Positions 7,478-16,600 of a DNA stretch of 36,478 bases are shown here, piece by piece. Source of the stretch: an uncultured Clostridia bacterium (GTDB lineage Bacteria > Bacillota > Clostridia > Christensenellales > CAG-314); the NCBI GenBank assembly GCA_947625185.1, contig CANQNJ010000014.1:1-36478 (forward strand), read 5' to 3'. The position numbers and the translations under genes were made by a program. Below the pieces are notes generated by a model that saw only the letters and a program-made list of their open reading frames with translations, was not told where the DNA came from and searched no databases. Position 1 is the first letter of the stretch, and every line of letters starts with the position of its first letter.

Positions 7478-8365
7478 TTACAAAAAAATTTTAACCAATG
7501 TGAAGCTTACGATCGTCGCGATAGCCGATTGCGTAAGCTTCATTTTTATAATGTCAAACGGTTTGACGTTCTTTTGTCCGAGAAAGGCATAGCATTGAAA
7601 AAATACGCATATTCCTCCCAATGCCAGAATGCCGCTGCACAAAATCGTTGCCGTGGCTACGTCGACGAGCTTGCATATCGCAAAAACTCCGTTCGTCATT
7701 TCGAAAATTCCTATTGCAAAGGCGACCGCGACGCTGTTTGAAAGATGAGTCGGAAGAAAACTTTTCAGCATATCTGCCAACATATAGAAGAGCGCGATAA
7801 GTCCGCCGACGGATATTATCGACAGCGCGGAATTCGTCACGGTATTTCCCAAGTCACCCGCCGAAAAATCTTTGCTTTGCGGTAATAGTTGCGAAGCGTT
7901 TTTTGAACGGTAAAGGAAGCCGTTTAATATCGAAGAAGCCAAATGCGCCGTAACGATAACGGCGGTGGCGGAAGCGTTTTGCAACAGTTTTGCGCCGACG
8001 GTGGCTATTATGAATATCGGTCCTGCCGTAGAGCAGAAAGAGCAAGCTCTTGTTGCAATTGCTTTATCGGCATTACTGTCGGCGATACACTTTGCGCCGA
8101 TCGGATATCCGCATAACAAGCTCATTATCCATATGTCGTCGCAGGCTATCCCGAACAATTTCTCCGTGACGGAAAACTTAATTTTCGGTTTTAATTTCAA
8201 CGCAATCGTCGTCAGCACCGTAAACGGAAACAGTGCGGGCAGCACGTTGTACGCCCATACCGTCAACCCGTCGAAGAAACTTTGCATATATTTGCTCGGC
8301 GCGGATATGAAGACGCCTATGATTGCCGCAATAAGCAGTGTAATTGTCGCGCGAATATATTTCAC
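7478..8365 (-). CDS. ylbJ: YlbJ-like sporulation integral membrane protein
   Basis: A 295-residue polytopic membrane protein with about eight hydrophobic segments. The GLTVWAYNVLPALFPFTVL stretch and SLLCGYPIGAK are hallmarks of the YlbJ family (nucleoside-recognition/Gate fold), which in Bacillus is needed for normal spore formation. Position beside rsmD-coaD and tmcAL matches the ylb cluster, though here it is inverted. The start is GTG at 8365 with no Shine-Dalgarno sequence. It hints that the organism may sporulate, but YlbJ relatives also occur outside spore formers. Confidence 0.75.
   Translation of the reverse strand: MKYIRATITLLIAAIIGVFISAPSKYMQSFFDGLTVWAYNVLPALFPFTVLTTIALKLKPKIKFSVTEKLFGIACDDIWIMSLLCGYPIGAKCIADSNADKAIATRACSFCSTAGPIFIIATVGAKLLQNASATAVIVTAHLASSILNGFLYRSKNASQLLPQSKDFSAGDLGNTVTNSALSIISVGGLIALFYMLADMLKSFLPTHLSNSVAVAFAIGIFEMTNGVFAICKLVDVATATILCSGILALGGICVFFQCYAFLGQKNVKPFDIIKMKLTQSAIATIVSFTLVKIFL
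7501..7547 (+). terminator. aroF terminator embedded in the end of ylbJ
   Basis: A perfect 11-bp inverted repeat, TGAAGCTTACG (7501-7511) with CGTAAGCTTCA (7532-7542), loop 20 bases, followed by TTTTT (7543-7547). It is 40 bases past the aroF stop and lies entirely inside the last codons of convergent ylbJ. Confidence 0.65.
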
Positions 8366-8562
8366 GAGATAATATATTTAATTTCGGTTCTGCGTATGTT
8401 AAAGTTTTGACGAGCATTTGTGTCTACCGTCGTCATCAAAAGGGTTCATTATGCTCTGATTTGTTGAAATACATAGTACTATGTCTAAAATAGTATATCG
8501 AAAACATCGATTTTGCTTGGCAAAAGATCGTCAAAACAGTGTGAAATCGGGTATTTTGGATT

Positions 8563-8597
8563 AAAAAAGCTTTTTCACGGATTTACCGAGAAAAAGC
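8563..8597 (-). terminator. intrinsic terminator of tmcAL
   Basis: GCTTTTTC (8569-8576) pairs with GAAAAAGC (8590-8597); an inner CGG/CCG pair with an ATTTA loop extends it past an A-A mismatch. On the - strand six T follow (8563-8568). On the + strand eight T follow three bases after the stem (8601-8608), so it could work both ways. Confidence 0.75.
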
Positions 8598-8628
8598 GCA
8601 TTTTTTTTGATATGGATAGAGGGGAGAT

Positions 8629-9687
8629 TTATTCTTTGATAACGCATAATGCGGAGGGTAATTTGCGTTGCGCAAGCGCACCGTATAACTCGTCCGCGCG
8701 GCGGGTCAACTCATCCGTTTTACTGTCGGTATTGGCGAGAAGCGCTGTCGCGCTTTGTCTTACGGCAAGCGCTTTGACGGACTGAAATTCCGATTTATAT
8801 CTGCAAACGTCCTCTTTTGTTATTCCCAATATCCAATTCAATATTATCCGTTGCAATTTGAGACGAGTATAGCGTTTGGTCTTTATTTGTTCCATCATAT
8901 ACTCGTATCCTTTCGTTTTATCTGCGGCAAAAATTCTGTTCTCCAATCCCTCGGTGACCCCTTCCGTATTGCGCAGGCTTTCGGCGGTGGCTACGGACAA
9001 AGCGATGGGGGCGAAGGAGAGGTATCTTTCCGATACTGCGTCGTCGATATCTTTCGCGACATATTCAAACGAATATTTTTCCCGTAGGCTTATATCGTTG
9101 CGAAGAAGCGCCGAGGATGCAAATTCCACGGGGGCGCTGCCGTTGTAATTATCCTCGCGTCGTATCGTGAGGGGCGTGACGTCGTGGAGAGAGTGTTTCT
9201 GCAAGGCTCGGATATATTCGACGGCAAGGGTGTTATTGGGTTTGTCCAATTCCGTCAAACCCGTTGCTTTGGCGACTGCCGCGGGGTAATTCAGTCCGCG
9301 TGCGATTTGTTCTCTTATCTTATGTTGAGTTTCGGCGTTTTCAAGCATTGCGGCGCAGTTGAGCAATGGTTCGATCTCTCCGCATTCGCTGCCGAATACA
9401 AGACAATCGGCGCCGAGTCGTTTGACTGCGGCAATGCCGCCGAAAGCAAAGTTCTCCGCCGAAGCCGTTGCAAATGCTACGGGCAATTCCACGACGAGAT
9501 CTGCGCCCGCAAGTATTGCATGACGCGCTCGCGCATATTTATCCGCGCAAGCGGGAAGTCCGCGCTGCGTAAAGTTGCCGCTCATAATACATACTACTTT
9601 ATCCGCCACGGAGCGGGCATAGTCTATCAGTCTTTTGTGTCCCGTGTGCAACGGATTAAACTCGCAGATAATAGCAGCTAATTTCAT
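8629..9687 (-). CDS. tmcAL: tRNA(Met) cytidine acetate ligase (TmcAL/YlbM)
   Basis: A 352-residue enzyme that uses acetate and ATP to form N4-acetylcytidine at the wobble position of elongator tRNA-Met. The nucleotidyltransferase motif EFNPLHTGH (9-17) and MSGNFTQRG (35-43) are characteristic. It is somewhat shorter than the ~400-residue Bacillus protein. The ATG at 9687 is chosen because GAGGGA lies just upstream; a TTG four codons earlier would place that site inside the gene. Bacillus also has ylbM near yceD-rpmF, but on the same strand. Confidence 0.88.
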   Translation of the reverse strand: MKLAAIICEFNPLHTGHKRLIDYARSVADKVVCIMSGNFTQRGLPACADKYARARHAILAGADLVVELPVAFATASAENFAFGGIAAVKRLGADCLVFGSECGEIEPLLNCAAMLENAETQHKIREQIARGLNYPAAVAKATGLTELDKPNNTLAVEYIRALQKHSLHDVTPLTIRREDNYNGSAPVEFASSALLRNDISLREKYSFEYVAKDIDDAVSERYLSFAPIALSVATAESLRNTEGVTEGLENRIFAADKTKGYEYMMEQIKTKRYTRLKLQRIILNWILGITKEDVCRYKSEFQSVKALAVRQSATALLANTDSKTDELTRRADELYGALAQRKLPSALCVIKE

Positions 9688-9716
9688 TTTGTCCCTCAAT
9701 GTTGATTTCGTTTTTG

Positions 9717-9745
9717 TTTACAATCGACTTTTGATATGATATAAT
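9717..9745 (+). promoter_or_regulatory. strong promoter for pta-ackA
   Basis: TTTACA (9717-9722), 17-base spacer, TATAAT (9740-9745), with a TGA giving an extended -10 element. It predicts a leader of about 80 bases before pta. Confidence 0.75.
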
Positions 9746-9832
9746 TTATTCGTCTTTGGCGGATATCGTTGTTTTTTCAATAATTATACAACGATTTCCG
9801 CAATAAATAAAGCGTTTCAAAAGGAGATAGTT

Positions 9833-10828
9833 ATGAGCGTATTGGAACAAATCAAAAGTAAAGCCGCAAAATTGCACAAAACGATAGTCCTTTGCGAAGG
9901 CGAGGACAGCCGTGTGGTAAGAGCGGCGCAGATGGCGACGGAAGAGGGTATTGCAAAGATCGTTCTTCTCGGCGACGAGGCGTCTATCAGAGCCGCCAAC
10001 CCGCAAGCGGATCTTACGGGCATACAGATCGTCGATCAGTTGACGGACAGCAGACTTCCGTCTTACAGAGATAAACTCGTAGAACTGCGCGCTTCTAAGG
10101 GAATGACCCACGAGCAGGCGACGGAACTGTTGAAGGACGGAACCTATTTCGGCGCGATGATGCTTAAATTCGGCGACGTTGACGGTCTTGTATCGGGCGC
10201 ATGCCATTCGACCGCCAATACGCTTCGCCCCGGATTGCAAATAATCAAGACTGCGCCGGGTGTCTCGGCTGTTTCCAGCTTTAATCTTATGATTTGTCCG
10301 CCGCAGGGCAATCAATATTGTCCCGACGGTCTGGTGGTTTTTGCCGATTGCGGACTCAATCCCGTTTACACGGCAGAAGGACTTGCCGATTGCGCGATAT
10401 CCACGGCTCAGTCCGCCAAAAATATCGCAGGTATCGACCCGAAAGTCGCAATGCTTTCCTTCTCGTCGAAGGGCAGCGCCAAGCACGACAACGTAACGTT
10501 GGTTCAGGAAGCCACTCGCATCGCCAAGGAAAAGGCTCCCGATCTCAAATTGGACGGAGAGTTGCAGTTCGACGCGGCGATAGTGCCTTCCGTAGGAGAA
10601 ATGAAGGCAAAGGGCAGCCCCGTTGCGGGTCACGCCAACGTGTTTATTTTCCCCGATCTTCAAGCGGGCAATATAGGTTACAAGATTGCCGAGCGATTGG
10701 GCGGATTTATGGCGGTCGGTCCCATCTGCCAAGGTTTTGCAAAGCCTTTGAACGATCTGTCCCGCGGATGCAAATCCGAAGATATCGTTGCCGCGGTGGC
10801 TATTACCGCGTTGCAAACCCAATTTTAA
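9833..10828 (+). CDS. pta: phosphate acetyltransferase
   Basis: Converts acetyl-CoA and phosphate to acetyl phosphate, the first step of ATP-yielding acetate production. The 331-residue length is that of the short single-domain Pta. Typical stretches include IVLCEGEDSRVVRAA at the N-terminus, VDGLVSGACHSTANTLRPGLQIIKT in the middle, FADCGLNP, and PVAGHANVFIFPDLQAGNIGYK near the C-terminus shared with the PTA/PTB family. AAAGGAG lies 7-13 bases before the ATG. ackA follows after 12 bases, forming the classical pta-ackA operon. Confidence 0.96.
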   Translation: MSVLEQIKSKAAKLHKTIVLCEGEDSRVVRAAQMATEEGIAKIVLLGDEASIRAANPQADLTGIQIVDQLTDSRLPSYRDKLVELRASKGMTHEQATELLKDGTYFGAMMLKFGDVDGLVSGACHSTANTLRPGLQIIKTAPGVSAVSSFNLMICPPQGNQYCPDGLVVFADCGLNPVYTAEGLADCAISTAQSAKNIAGIDPKVAMLSFSSKGSAKHDNVTLVQEATRIAKEKAPDLKLDGELQFDAAIVPSVGEMKAKGSPVAGHANVFIFPDLQAGNIGYKIAERLGGFMAVGPICQGFAKPLNDLSRGCKSEDIVAAVAITALQTQF

Positions 10829-10840
10829 GGAGGCGGTCAG

Positions 10841-12043
10841 ATGAAAATTCTCGTTATCAACTCGGGTAGTTCCTCGCTCAAATATCAACTTATCGATATG
10901 GAAACGGAAAGCGTCCTTGCAAAAGGACTTTGCGAACGTATAGGCATAGCCAATTCCAACTTCGTTTACAAGGCGCACGGACAAACCTTCGAACAACAGA
11001 TTGATATGCCGGACCATAAGGTCGCCGTAAAACTTGTTCTCGACAAGCTGACCGACCGCGAAGCGGGCGTCATTTCGTCTATGAAAGAAATAGACGGCGT
11101 GGGGCACCGCGTAGTCGCTTCGGGAGAAGCATTCAAAAAGCCGACTCTCGTAACGCCTGAGGCAATGGAGCTTATGGAAGAGATCAAGGATCTTGCTCCT
11201 TTGCACAATCCCGCGGCGATAGTAGGGGTAAAGGCTTGTCTTGCGCAGATGCCCGATACGCCGATGGTTTTGGTATTCGATACGGGATTTCACTTTACCA
11301 TGCCCGATTACGCCTATATGTATGCCGTGGATTACGCTCACTATGAGAAATACAAGATCCGTCGTTACGGAGCGCACGGTACAAGTCACAAATTCGTAGC
11401 GGAAGAAGCGGCGAAGTACCTCGGCAAAAATATCGAAGACCTCCGCATCATTACATGCCATCTGGGCAACGGCTCTTCGATAACCGCGGTAAAGGGCGGC
11501 AAGTGTATAGATACCTCTATGGGATTTACCCCTCTTGCGGGCGTCCCGATGGGAACGAGAAGCGGTGATATCGACTTTGCCGCGGCGGAATACATTGCCA
11601 AGAAGGAGGGAATGGACGTCTCCGAAACGCTTACCTATCTCAACAAAAAATGCGGTATGCTCGGCGTATCGGGCGTGTCGAGCGATTTCAGAGATCTGAC
11701 TGCGGCGTCCGAAGCGGGCAACGATCGCGCGCGTTTGGCGTTGGATATGTTTGCTTACGGCACGAAAAAGTATATAGGCGCGTATGCCGCGGCTCTCGAC
11801 GGCGTGGACGTAATAGTGTTTACGGCGGGAATAGGAGAAAACGACGACAAGGTCCGCGCTGCGGCGCTCAAAGATATGGATTATCTCGGCGTCAAAGTGG
11901 ATCCGTACAAAAATACTCATTGCCCGAGGGGAACGATTGCCGAGATACAGTCCGACGACTCCAAGGTCAAGATCCTGGTTATCCCGACAAACGAAGAACT
12001 CGTCATCGCTCGCGAAACAATGCGTGAGGCAAAGTTGGCGTAA
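10841..12043 (+). CDS. ackA: acetate kinase
   Basis: Transfers phosphate from acetyl phosphate to ADP, making acetate and ATP. The 400-residue protein has the acetate kinase signatures: INSGSSSLKY (6-15), GVGHRVV with Arg90, PLHNP with His122, FDT with Asp147, HGTSH from His179, MGTRSGD with Arg240, and the C-terminal NEE. The motif usually reading FDTAFHQTMP has Gly and Phe at the Ala and Gln positions (149 and 152), a mild oddity. No terminator separates it from yceD, but a fresh promoter does. Confidence 0.97.
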   Translation: MKILVINSGSSSLKYQLIDMETESVLAKGLCERIGIANSNFVYKAHGQTFEQQIDMPDHKVAVKLVLDKLTDREAGVISSMKEIDGVGHRVVASGEAFKKPTLVTPEAMELMEEIKDLAPLHNPAAIVGVKACLAQMPDTPMVLVFDTGFHFTMPDYAYMYAVDYAHYEKYKIRRYGAHGTSHKFVAEEAAKYLGKNIEDLRIITCHLGNGSSITAVKGGKCIDTSMGFTPLAGVPMGTRSGDIDFAAAEYIAKKEGMDVSETLTYLNKKCGMLGVSGVSSDFRDLTAASEAGNDRARLALDMFAYGTKKYIGAYAAALDGVDVIVFTAGIGENDDKVRAAALKDMDYLGVKVDPYKNTHCPRGTIAEIQSDDSKVKILVIPTNEELVIARETMREAKLA

Positions 12044-12047
12044 ATCG

Positions 12048-12076
12048 TTGACAAAACAATAACCGTTTTGTATAAT
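12048..12076 (+). promoter_or_regulatory. perfect consensus promoter for yceD-rpmF
   Basis: TTGACA (12048-12053), exactly 17 bases, TATAAT (12071-12076). The yceD ATG begins two bases after the -10 box and a GTG at 12084 falls where transcription should start, so a leaderless mRNA is predicted. Confidence 0.85.
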
Positions 12077-12077
12077 A

Positions 12078-12581
12078 ATGATTGTGTCTGACAAGGTTAT
12101 TATTGATTTGACGGATAATTTCGCGCAAGTCGGCGAGCCGATCGAATATAGCTGCGTATGCGATTTGGACGACGGGTTGTTGCCCTATCCCAATGCGTCG
12201 CTTGCCAAGACGGAGGTGCGACTGAACGTTACGTTCGTCAAGCCGAACGTGCAAGCGGAAGGGACGATCGTCTGTCTCATAAAAGGCTTCTGCGACAGAT
12301 GTCTTAAAGAAACTGTTCGCTCCGTCGAGTTGCCGTTCAATCAGACCTTTTACAAAGACAGCGCTCCGGACGAGGACGGTTACGTCTACTCCGGCAGCAG
12401 ATTGGACGCTACCAAGGCGGTGTGCGATGAAATAGTTGTTTCGTTGCCGATGAGTTTTTTGTGTAAACCCGATTGCAAAGGTTTGTGTCCGAAGTGCGGC
12501 GTCGATCTCAATGAGCGGCAGTGCGATTGCGATACCGACCGTGAAAATGTTTTTGCCGCGCTTAAAAATTTAAAATTCTAA
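12078..12581 (+). CDS. yceD: YceD/DUF177 protein
   Basis: A member of the YceD family (YlbN in Bacillus), which is nearly always encoded just before rpmF and is linked to 23S rRNA/large-subunit maturation. The 167-residue protein carries the cysteine pairs CDRC in the middle and C-x3-C-x4-C-x2-C near the C-terminus, suggesting metal binding. The start is uncertain: ATG at 12078 overlaps the region that the promoter at 12048-12076 would not transcribe, and neither it nor GTG 12084 has a Shine-Dalgarno sequence. GTG 12084 as a leaderless start gives 165 residues. Confidence 0.85.
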   Translation: MIVSDKVIIDLTDNFAQVGEPIEYSCVCDLDDGLLPYPNASLAKTEVRLNVTFVKPNVQAEGTIVCLIKGFCDRCLKETVRSVELPFNQTFYKDSAPDEDGYVYSGSRLDATKAVCDEIVVSLPMSFLCKPDCKGLCPKCGVDLNERQCDCDTDRENVFAALKNLKF

Positions 12582-12596
12582 CGGAGGTGCATTACT

Positions 12597-12785
12597 ATGG
12601 CAGTACCCAAGAGAAAAACATCTAAACAAAGAAAGCATACAAGAGCAGCCAATTGGACGGCAAGCTCGGCTTCTTTGGTGGAATGTCCTCAATGCCACGA
12701 GTTGAAGGTTGCCCACAAGGTTTGCGAAAACTGCGGTTACTACGACGGTAAGCAAGTGGCGGAAGTTTCCACGGATAAGAAATAA
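12597..12785 (+). CDS. rpmF: large ribosomal subunit protein bL32
   Basis: A 62-residue ribosomal protein with the normal AVPKRKTSKQRKHTRAA start and the zinc-ribbon cysteines CPQC and CENC, so it is the zinc-binding C+ form. A strong CGGAGGTG site lies just upstream. It is co-transcribed with yceD and followed by a terminator. Confidence 0.98.
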   Translation: MAVPKRKTSKQRKHTRAANWTASSASLVECPQCHELKVAHKVCENCGYYDGKQVAEVSTDKK

Positions 12786-12810
12786 TAAGCAGGCTTTTTT
12801 ATCTAACCTG

Positions 12811-12837
12811 AGCCATCGGCAATGTCGGTGGCTTTTT
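12811..12837 (+). terminator. terminator of yceD-rpmF
   Basis: AGCCATCGG (12811-12819) pairs with TCGGTGGCT (12825-12833), nine pairs including two G-U, five-base loop, ending in a run of five T (12833-12837). Confidence 0.8.
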
Positions 12838-12905
12838 GTTGTGTGAAACAGTCGGATAATAATGATATATTTCGTGAAACAAATCCTCTTTTTACATATA
12901 TTTCA

Positions 12906-12934
12906 TTGCAAAAATAATACTTATGAGTTATAAT
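12906..12934 (+). promoter_or_regulatory. promoter for rnc-smc-ftsY
   Basis: TTGCAA (12906-12911), 17-base spacer, TATAAT (12929-12934), giving a short leader with an SD-like CGGAG before the ATG at 12965. Confidence 0.7.
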
Positions 12935-12964
12935 TATAAATAACTGTGCTCTCGGAGCGAAAAT

Positions 12965-13630
12965 ATGAATGGACAAACACTGAATGAAATAGAAGTTCGA
13001 CTGCAATATGTTTTCGGTAACAAGCGTCTTTTGGAACAAGCTTTTACTCATTCTTCGTTTGCCAATGTCGAGAATATCCCCGACAACGAAAGAATGGAAT
13101 TTTTCGGCGACGCGATATTGGAATATCTTTCTTCCGAATATCTTTATAACCGATTTCCTAACCGTAACGAAGGTGAATTGTCCGCGATGAGAGCCAGGCT
13201 TGTATCCGCCGACGGATTGTATCCGATAGTGGACAAGTTGGGATTGATCGGATATTTGCAGACTCTTAACGTAGAACTTTCGCACAAGACGGCGGCAAAT
13301 CTGTTTGAGGCGGTACTCTGTGCGATATATCTGGACGGAGGCATTAAGTCGGCGAGACGGTTTTTCCTTAGGACGATGAAGGATCGCTTGCAAAGTGCGG
13401 ATATCTTTTTGATCAAAGACGACAAAACTCTGCTTCAAGAATACTGTCAGAAAAACAAAATGTCTTTGAATTATGTTTTTGTTGACAGAGACGGTCCCGA
13501 TAACAAACCCACCTTTCGATACGAGATATACATAAACGGCAAGAAAGAGGCGGAAGGTATCGGACCGAGCAAAAAAGCGGCGGAGCAGGCGGCTGCAAAC
13601 AAATTAGTAACTGAATGGAGAATTAGATAG
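12965..13630 (+). CDS. rnc: ribonuclease III with an unusual active site
   Basis: Double-stranded-RNA endonuclease for rRNA and mRNA processing, 221 residues: catalytic domain (about 1-145) and dsRNA-binding domain (about 150-221, ending in GPSKKAAEQAAANKL). The signature NERMEFFGDA supplies Glu45 and Asp49, and Glu115 is present in FEA. However, the second catalytic aspartate (Asp114 in E. coli, Asp107 in Aquifex) is Asn112 here, and the loop before it is several residues shorter than usual. Activity may depend on a partner or be altered. Its stop overlaps the smc start by one base. Confidence 0.92.
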   Translation: MNGQTLNEIEVRLQYVFGNKRLLEQAFTHSSFANVENIPDNERMEFFGDAILEYLSSEYLYNRFPNRNEGELSAMRARLVSADGLYPIVDKLGLIGYLQTLNVELSHKTAANLFEAVLCAIYLDGGIKSARRFFLRTMKDRLQSADIFLIKDDKTLLQEYCQKNKMSLNYVFVDRDGPDNKPTFRYEIYINGKKEAEGIGPSKKAAEQAAANKLVTEWRIR

Positions 13631-16600
13631 TGCTTTATTTGAAAAAAGTGGAAATGTACGGTTTCAAAAGTTTTGCCGATAAGGTTGAACTCAAATTCGA
13701 TCAACCCATTACGGGTATAGTCGGTCCCAACGGCTGCGGAAAGAGCAATATATCCGACGCCATCCGTTGGGTTTTGGGCGAACAGAGTACCAAAAATTTG
13801 CGCGGAAAGCAAATGCAGGATTTGATTTTTAACGGTACGGATACGCGTAAGTCCATGAGCTATTGCGAGGTGTCGTTGTTTTTTGACAATACGACACGCA
13901 TTTTCGACATACCGATGGATGAGATAATAATAAGCCGTAAGTTGTACCGTAACAACGAAAGCGAATACTTGCTCAATCGCAACGTCGTGCGTTTGAGAGA
14001 TATTCTGCAACTGCTTCGCGGAGTCGGTCTCGGCAAAGACGGTTATTCCATCGTCGGTCAGGGCAGAATGGACGCCATATTGAACGCCCGTCCCGAGGAC
14101 AGGCGCGCCATATTCGAAGAGGCATTGGGCGTATCTACTTTCCGCGTGCAAAAAGTGGATACCGAGCGCAAATTGGAAAAGACTCGTACCAATATGCAAC
14201 AGATCGCCATTCTTATGGAGGAGATGAAGAGGCACCTTCCGGAGTTAAAGAGACAGTCCACTCTCGCCAAGAAATATATAGAAATTTACGACGAACTACG
14301 GCTGTTGGAGATCAACGCATACATTTACGGCTACGATAATGCCAGCTTGGAGAAGGAAGAGGGCAAAAAAATGCTGCAAGGCCTCAAAGAACAGTACAAT
14401 CTGAGAGAAGCGCAGTTTGCAGAAATCAACGAAAAGCACGACGAAACGTTTCACCGTCGTAACAATATAGACGCCGAAATAGCCGCGCTCAGGGATAAGC
14501 AAGTTAAATTGGCAGTCGAAGTGCAGAAAAACGCCGGCGAAAAAGATATAATTCAGGAAAGAATAAACGGTTGCAAACGAGATATTCAGTCCAACGAGGA
14601 ACTGATTGAATCCGACAAACAGGAAATCGAGCGCCTTACGCAGGTCAACGAGGAACTGTCTTCGTTGCTTGTAAGGAGAAATGAGGAAAAAACTTCTCTT
14701 GAAAAGGAAATCGGCGACACAAACGAACAGTTTGCTGATGTCGGCAGACGCGTCGACGAAATAAACGAACGGGCGGAATCGCTGCGAGTCAAGTTGGACG
14801 AGGCGATACACGCCGTGGCAGAAGCCAACAACAAATTGGTCGCCTTGCAGACGGAGAAGAAAACTTTGCAGGAGCGTCTCGAACAGGTCGCTCGCAGCGA
14901 AGAAGAGCTTACCCAAAAATTGCAGGAATCCGCCGGCGAAGAGGGGGATCTTTTGGGGCGTTACGATAAACTTCGCAAAGACAGGGACGAGGTGGACGCA
15001 TCGTTGCGCCGTGTAAAGCAGCAAATAAAGGAATTGGAATACCAACAATTCAACCTCAACAAAGAACTTACCAAACGTCAACAGGCATATTCCGGAGAAA
15101 AGGGCAGCATAGATATGCTCAATGACTTTGCCGCCAATTATCGAGGATACCAACCTACGATACAATATCTTATGCAGGACGCGAAAAAAGACAAAGAGCT
15201 TGCGTCTCATATAAAGGGATCCGTTGCAGACCTCATTAAGGTGGAACCGAAGCTGCAAACGGCGATCGAGGCGGCGTTGGGCGGCAGACTTCAAAATATC
15301 GTTACCGAAACGGAAGAGGACGTAAAGTACCTGATAAACTACCTCAAAATAAACGATTACGGCAAGGCAACGTTCTTGCCCGTCAGCTCTATGAAGCCGC
15401 ACGGGATAGAACGCGCCGAAGTGCTGAAAGAAAAGGGAGTTCTGGGCGTAGCGTCCGAACTGATCGAATACGACAAACATTATTCCAACGTAATGGAATC
15501 CTTGCTCGGCGGCGTAGTGGTGGCGGATACGTTTGACAACGCCGTCGCTATCAGCAGAAAATATCGGTATACCCACCGTATGGTTACGCTTACGGGCGAA
15601 CGCATCTCCAATGACGGTTCGTTGGAAGGCGGCAGCAACCGCAAGCAGAGCGGTTACAGCATACTCTCTTATGAGACGGAGCTTGCCGAACGCAACGAGA
15701 AACTTGCAACATTGCTCAAAGAACTGCAAAAGACAGAGGCGGAGAAAACCCAATCGGACGCTCAACTCGAAGAGCTTCGTGCCGACGCCAACAAATTAAA
15801 CGATACGCTAAACTCGTTGAAAGTCGATATAGCCACCGCAAAGGAAAAGATAGAGACTTCCAACACATTGAGCAATTCCGACAAAAAGAACGTATTGCGC
15901 TTGTCGAGCGAGAAGGAGAAAATCGTCGCCCGTCAGGATCAGATAGATATCGCCGTGAAAAAGTTGGAACTGCGCGTTAAAGAATTGGAAACCGCCGAAA
16001 AGCAACTGCGCGAAAAATCCGATCACCTTCGCGAGATCACTCAATTGGAAATGTCGGCAAAGGATACCGTTTCGACAAGTCTGTCCGATAAACGTTATCG
16101 CCTTGCCGTACTGACGTCCAATATAGAGGTCACGGAAAAGGACATTAAGACGAACGTAGAGTCTATCGCGTCATTGCAGGACGGAATACAGTCCCGACAA
16201 ACATACGTCGCGCAGGTGCGGCTTGCTATTGACGGTATGTACGCGACTATGAACGAAAACGTCACTGACAGCAACTTGCAGGAAGAGATGGCGCGTTTGC
16301 TTGAACAAATAAAGCAATCGGACAATCTCAAATCGCAATTGGAAGAGGAATTCGGTAGGCTTACCGACGAGAGAATGCGTCTGAGCAACGAACTCGCAGA
16401 GTTGAACGGTACCATAGACAAGCAGGAATACATAATTAACAAAATAGATGACGACTTGCTTGCTTTGCAGCAGAGAGTGCAGGAAGAATACGGCATAACC
16501 TATTCCGCCGCGATGCAATACAAGGACGAGAATTACAATAAAGACACGGGCAAAGAACGTATATCCGTGCTTAAAGAAGAAATGCAAAAGCTCGGACATG

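Noticed and set aside
9746..12094. 782-codon open frame on the - strand opposite pta-ackA
   Set aside because: It is antisense to two certain genes, has no recognisable domains and is rich in Arg, His and Tyr as expected from a frame shadow of biased codons.
14296..15765. 489-codon open frame on the - strand inside smc
   Set aside because: Shadow of the smc coiled-coil coding strand; low-complexity Phe/Leu/Val composition and no ribosome site.
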